64,000 bases of DNA, taken from the NCBI RefSeq assembly GCF_001613085.1, contig NZ_BDBR01000035.1, positions 1 through 64,000 on the forward strand. Reading direction: 5' to 3'. The position numbers and the translations under genes are program-made. Source of the stretch: Nocardia salmonicida NBRC 13393. GTDB lineage: Bacteria; Actinomycetota; Actinomycetes; Mycobacteriales; Mycobacteriaceae. The notes beneath the pieces were generated by a model. It was given only the letters and a program-made list of their open reading frames with translations, had not been told where the DNA came from and did not search any database. Shown here one piece after another: positions 62,279-64,000 of this stretch. The first letter of the stretch is position 1. Each line of letters starts with the position of its first letter.

Positions 62279-63886
62279 CTACGAGCCTGCCTCGGCTTCG
62301 GCGGCCCGGAGGAAGCTGGGCGTGTTCGAAGCGCAAGCCAGGCAGATGGCCTGGTGACCGGCGGACGGGTCACGGTCCATTTCATAGGCGATGTAGGAAT
62401 CTTCGCAGCGGTGGCACCGCACGCGCGTCTCCCACGGGTCCTCGACCTCGGTGCGCGGGTCGTGCGGGCGGTCCAGGACGAACCAGCCGGGCTTCGAAAT
62501 GCGCAGTGCCACAGCGTAGATGGCAGCGGCGAGCACGCAGCTCACCGGTGGCGCCCACACCGTGCCCTGCGCGCCGCCGAAGGCGACCAGGGCGATGCCG
62601 ACGGCCGAGGAGACCGACCAGGCGGTCATGCCGGCGGGGTTGACCGCTGGCACCCGACCGGGCCGGAACTCCGCGGTGCCCAGCGACGAACCGCTGCGCG
62701 AGGTCAGGGCGATGTGGGTCATGGCGATCGCCACCCAGCTGACGATGATCACGCCCTGGTAGCTCAGTGCCTGCAGGATCCAGGTCAGCACATTCGTGAG
62801 CATCATGACGTAGACGACCACCGCGACCACACCCAGCCAGAACACCCGGGGGAGCGTGAGCTTCAGTGCTCGTGCGAAGAAGTTCTGCAGGTTGGTCGAG
62901 GCCAGATAGAAGTTTCCCGTATTGACCCGGGTCTGGCTGATGAGCACCCACAGCAGACCCCAGAAGCCCATCATCGCGATGATCCCGAGAATGGCCGACT
63001 CCTCGTTGAGCGGACCCTCGATATCGATGGTGTGCGCCAGGAACATGCCGACGACGGCGTTGACGAACAGCGTCATCACGTAGAACGGGGTGCCGAAGGT
63101 GACCCACCCGTTGAACACCGCGTCGGCAGGCTTGCCGAATCGGGCGAAGTCCCAGGCCATCATCGTGACGACCCAGACACCCATGTAGATCGTGTAGGCG
63201 AACCACCAGCCGGGGACGCCGGAGCTGGCGGCCGCGGCGGGCTCATAGGTCAGCCAGCCGTTGGAGTATCCGTACTCCGCGATGGTCCACGCCACCGAGC
63301 CGACCAGCCCGAGCAGATACAGCGGCAGCAACCACCCGTTGATCTTGTCGAGCCAGGTTGTCACCCCGCGCATGGCCAGCGGCGCCTGGTAGAGGACCAC
63401 GATCAGCGCGCACAACGCGATCGGCACCGCGGGCAGATACGCGTGCAGCGCGGCGGCAACGATCGCGCCCTCGGCGACCACGTAGTAGGTGATGGTGATG
63501 CCGAACAGCGCGGCCGCGAAAGCCGAACCGGCCCTGCCGAACAGGGCACGGGAGAACAGCGAGACGCTGGTGCCGGTCTTGGCGGCGTAGCGAGCGGCGA
63601 CGGAGTTGATCACGCCATAGCTGACGGCCGACGCGGCGATGCCGATCAAGGTGTCGATCGTGCCGACGGCGAGGGTGACGGTGCTACCGACGACCACCCA
63701 GAACATCGCGCTCATCAGACCGAACCAGGCCATCGAGATCGACAGTCGGCCGCTGCGCCACGACAGCGGGACGATGTGCAGCGAATAGTCCTCGGCGGCA
63801 GCATGTTCGAGAACTTTGGGGTCGTCGGTGGTGGACGTGACGAGCGGGGGTATGTCGCTGGTGCGCAGCGGCGGCGAAACGGACAT
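62279..63886 (-). CDS. NCS1-family nucleobase/hydantoin permease with C-terminal zinc ribbon
   Basis: The ATG at 63886 follows GAAGGAAG and gives 535 residues, longer than typical NCS1 proteins. About twelve membrane helices are present; family features include LSWRSGRLSISMAWFGLMSA, KTGTSVSLFSRALFGRAGSA and VTMMAWDFARFGKPADAVFN. The C-terminal 70 residues are soluble and carry RVRCHRCEDSYIAY and HQAICLACASNTPSF, two CxxC pairs that form a zinc ribbon. NCS1 permeases import cytosine, purines, allantoin or hydantoins. The added zinc ribbon is unusual. Confidence 0.9.
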   Translation of the reverse strand: MSVSPPLRTSDIPPLVTSTTDDPKVLEHAAAEDYSLHIVPLSWRSGRLSISMAWFGLMSAMFWVVVGSTVTLAVGTIDTLIGIAASAVSYGVINSVAARYAAKTGTSVSLFSRALFGRAGSAFAAALFGITITYYVVAEGAIVAAALHAYLPAVPIALCALIVVLYQAPLAMRGVTTWLDKINGWLLPLYLLGLVGSVAWTIAEYGYSNGWLTYEPAAAASSGVPGWWFAYTIYMGVWVVTMMAWDFARFGKPADAVFNGWVTFGTPFYVMTLFVNAVVGMFLAHTIDIEGPLNEESAILGIIAMMGFWGLLWVLISQTRVNTGNFYLASTNLQNFFARALKLTLPRVFWLGVVAVVVYVMMLTNVLTWILQALSYQGVIIVSWVAIAMTHIALTSRSGSSLGTAEFRPGRVPAVNPAGMTAWSVSSAVGIALVAFGGAQGTVWAPPVSCVLAAAIYAVALRISKPGWFVLDRPHDPRTEVEDPWETRVRCHRCEDSYIAYEMDRDPSAGHQAICLACASNTPSFLRAAEAEAGS

Positions 63887-64000
63887 CGAGTCTTCCTTCG
63901 ATTCGAGCGAGGGGTGTTGGCGCCGTTGCCAGCGGGGGAGTCGGTAGGTGGGTGTCGCGGATGCCACCGCGTCGTGGCATCCGCGACAACGGGTTTCAGA

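Overview
The window is very GC-rich, densely packed actinobacterial DNA. A complete yrbE-yrbE-mce(A-F)-mam operon, an MpaB-family (DUF2236) oxygenase, a cutinase, an actinobacterial Holin-X/DUF3618/DUF4235 set and an acyl-CoA dehydrogenase/PIG-L/methyltransferase trio point to a mycolic-acid-containing genus of the Nocardia/Rhodococcus type. Nocardia is my best guess; no species is claimed.

Layout. 1-1642: end of an acyl-CoA dehydrogenase, PIG-L deacetylase and methyltransferase operon. 1866-8081: a signalling block with a receiver-PP2C phosphatase, a CHASE3 histidine kinase, a second receiver, two STAS proteins and an RsbW-like ATPase (a partner-switching module), plus an AraC regulator. 8128-12791: envelope and stress accessory genes. 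12932-16386: a TPP-riboswitch-controlled tenA and pyrimidine/thiamine-precursor ABC transporter operon. 16542-18930: 6-phosphogluconate dehydrogenase and a TetR regulator. 18995-30073: MpaB-family oxygenase and an mce lipid-import operon in which mceF carries an apparent frameshift; both transcription units carry the same operator-like palindrome. 30226-31649: AI-2E family exporter and tRNA-Leu(GAG). 31591-33287: a decayed serine recombinase running into the tRNA. 34513-35451: uppP.

35.6-50.06 kb is a gene graveyard: fragments of oxidoreductase, TetR, transposases, rhamnosidase, LivM and AraC genes lie between a few intact genes (an MDR oxidoreductase/TetR pair, a Tat-exported amidohydrolase, a cutinase, an IS110 transposase). 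A 350-bp divergent-promoter segment is present twice.

50.09-63.9 kb holds the most coherent metabolic system. It has a type III glutamine synthetase-like enzyme, three split glutamate-synthase-type subunits, a sarcosine-oxidase-like flavoprotein and an M20 amidase on the minus strand. Divergent from these are a cupin, a zinc-ribbon DmmA-family protein, a PDR/VanB reductase and a DUF3445 haem-dependent N-demethylase, followed by an ammonium transporter, an XRE-cupin regulator and an NCS1 permease. The simplest reading is catabolism of di- and monomethylamine through gamma-glutamylmethylamide and N-methylglutamate. A related route for N-methylated hydantoin or creatinine-like compounds is the main alternative.
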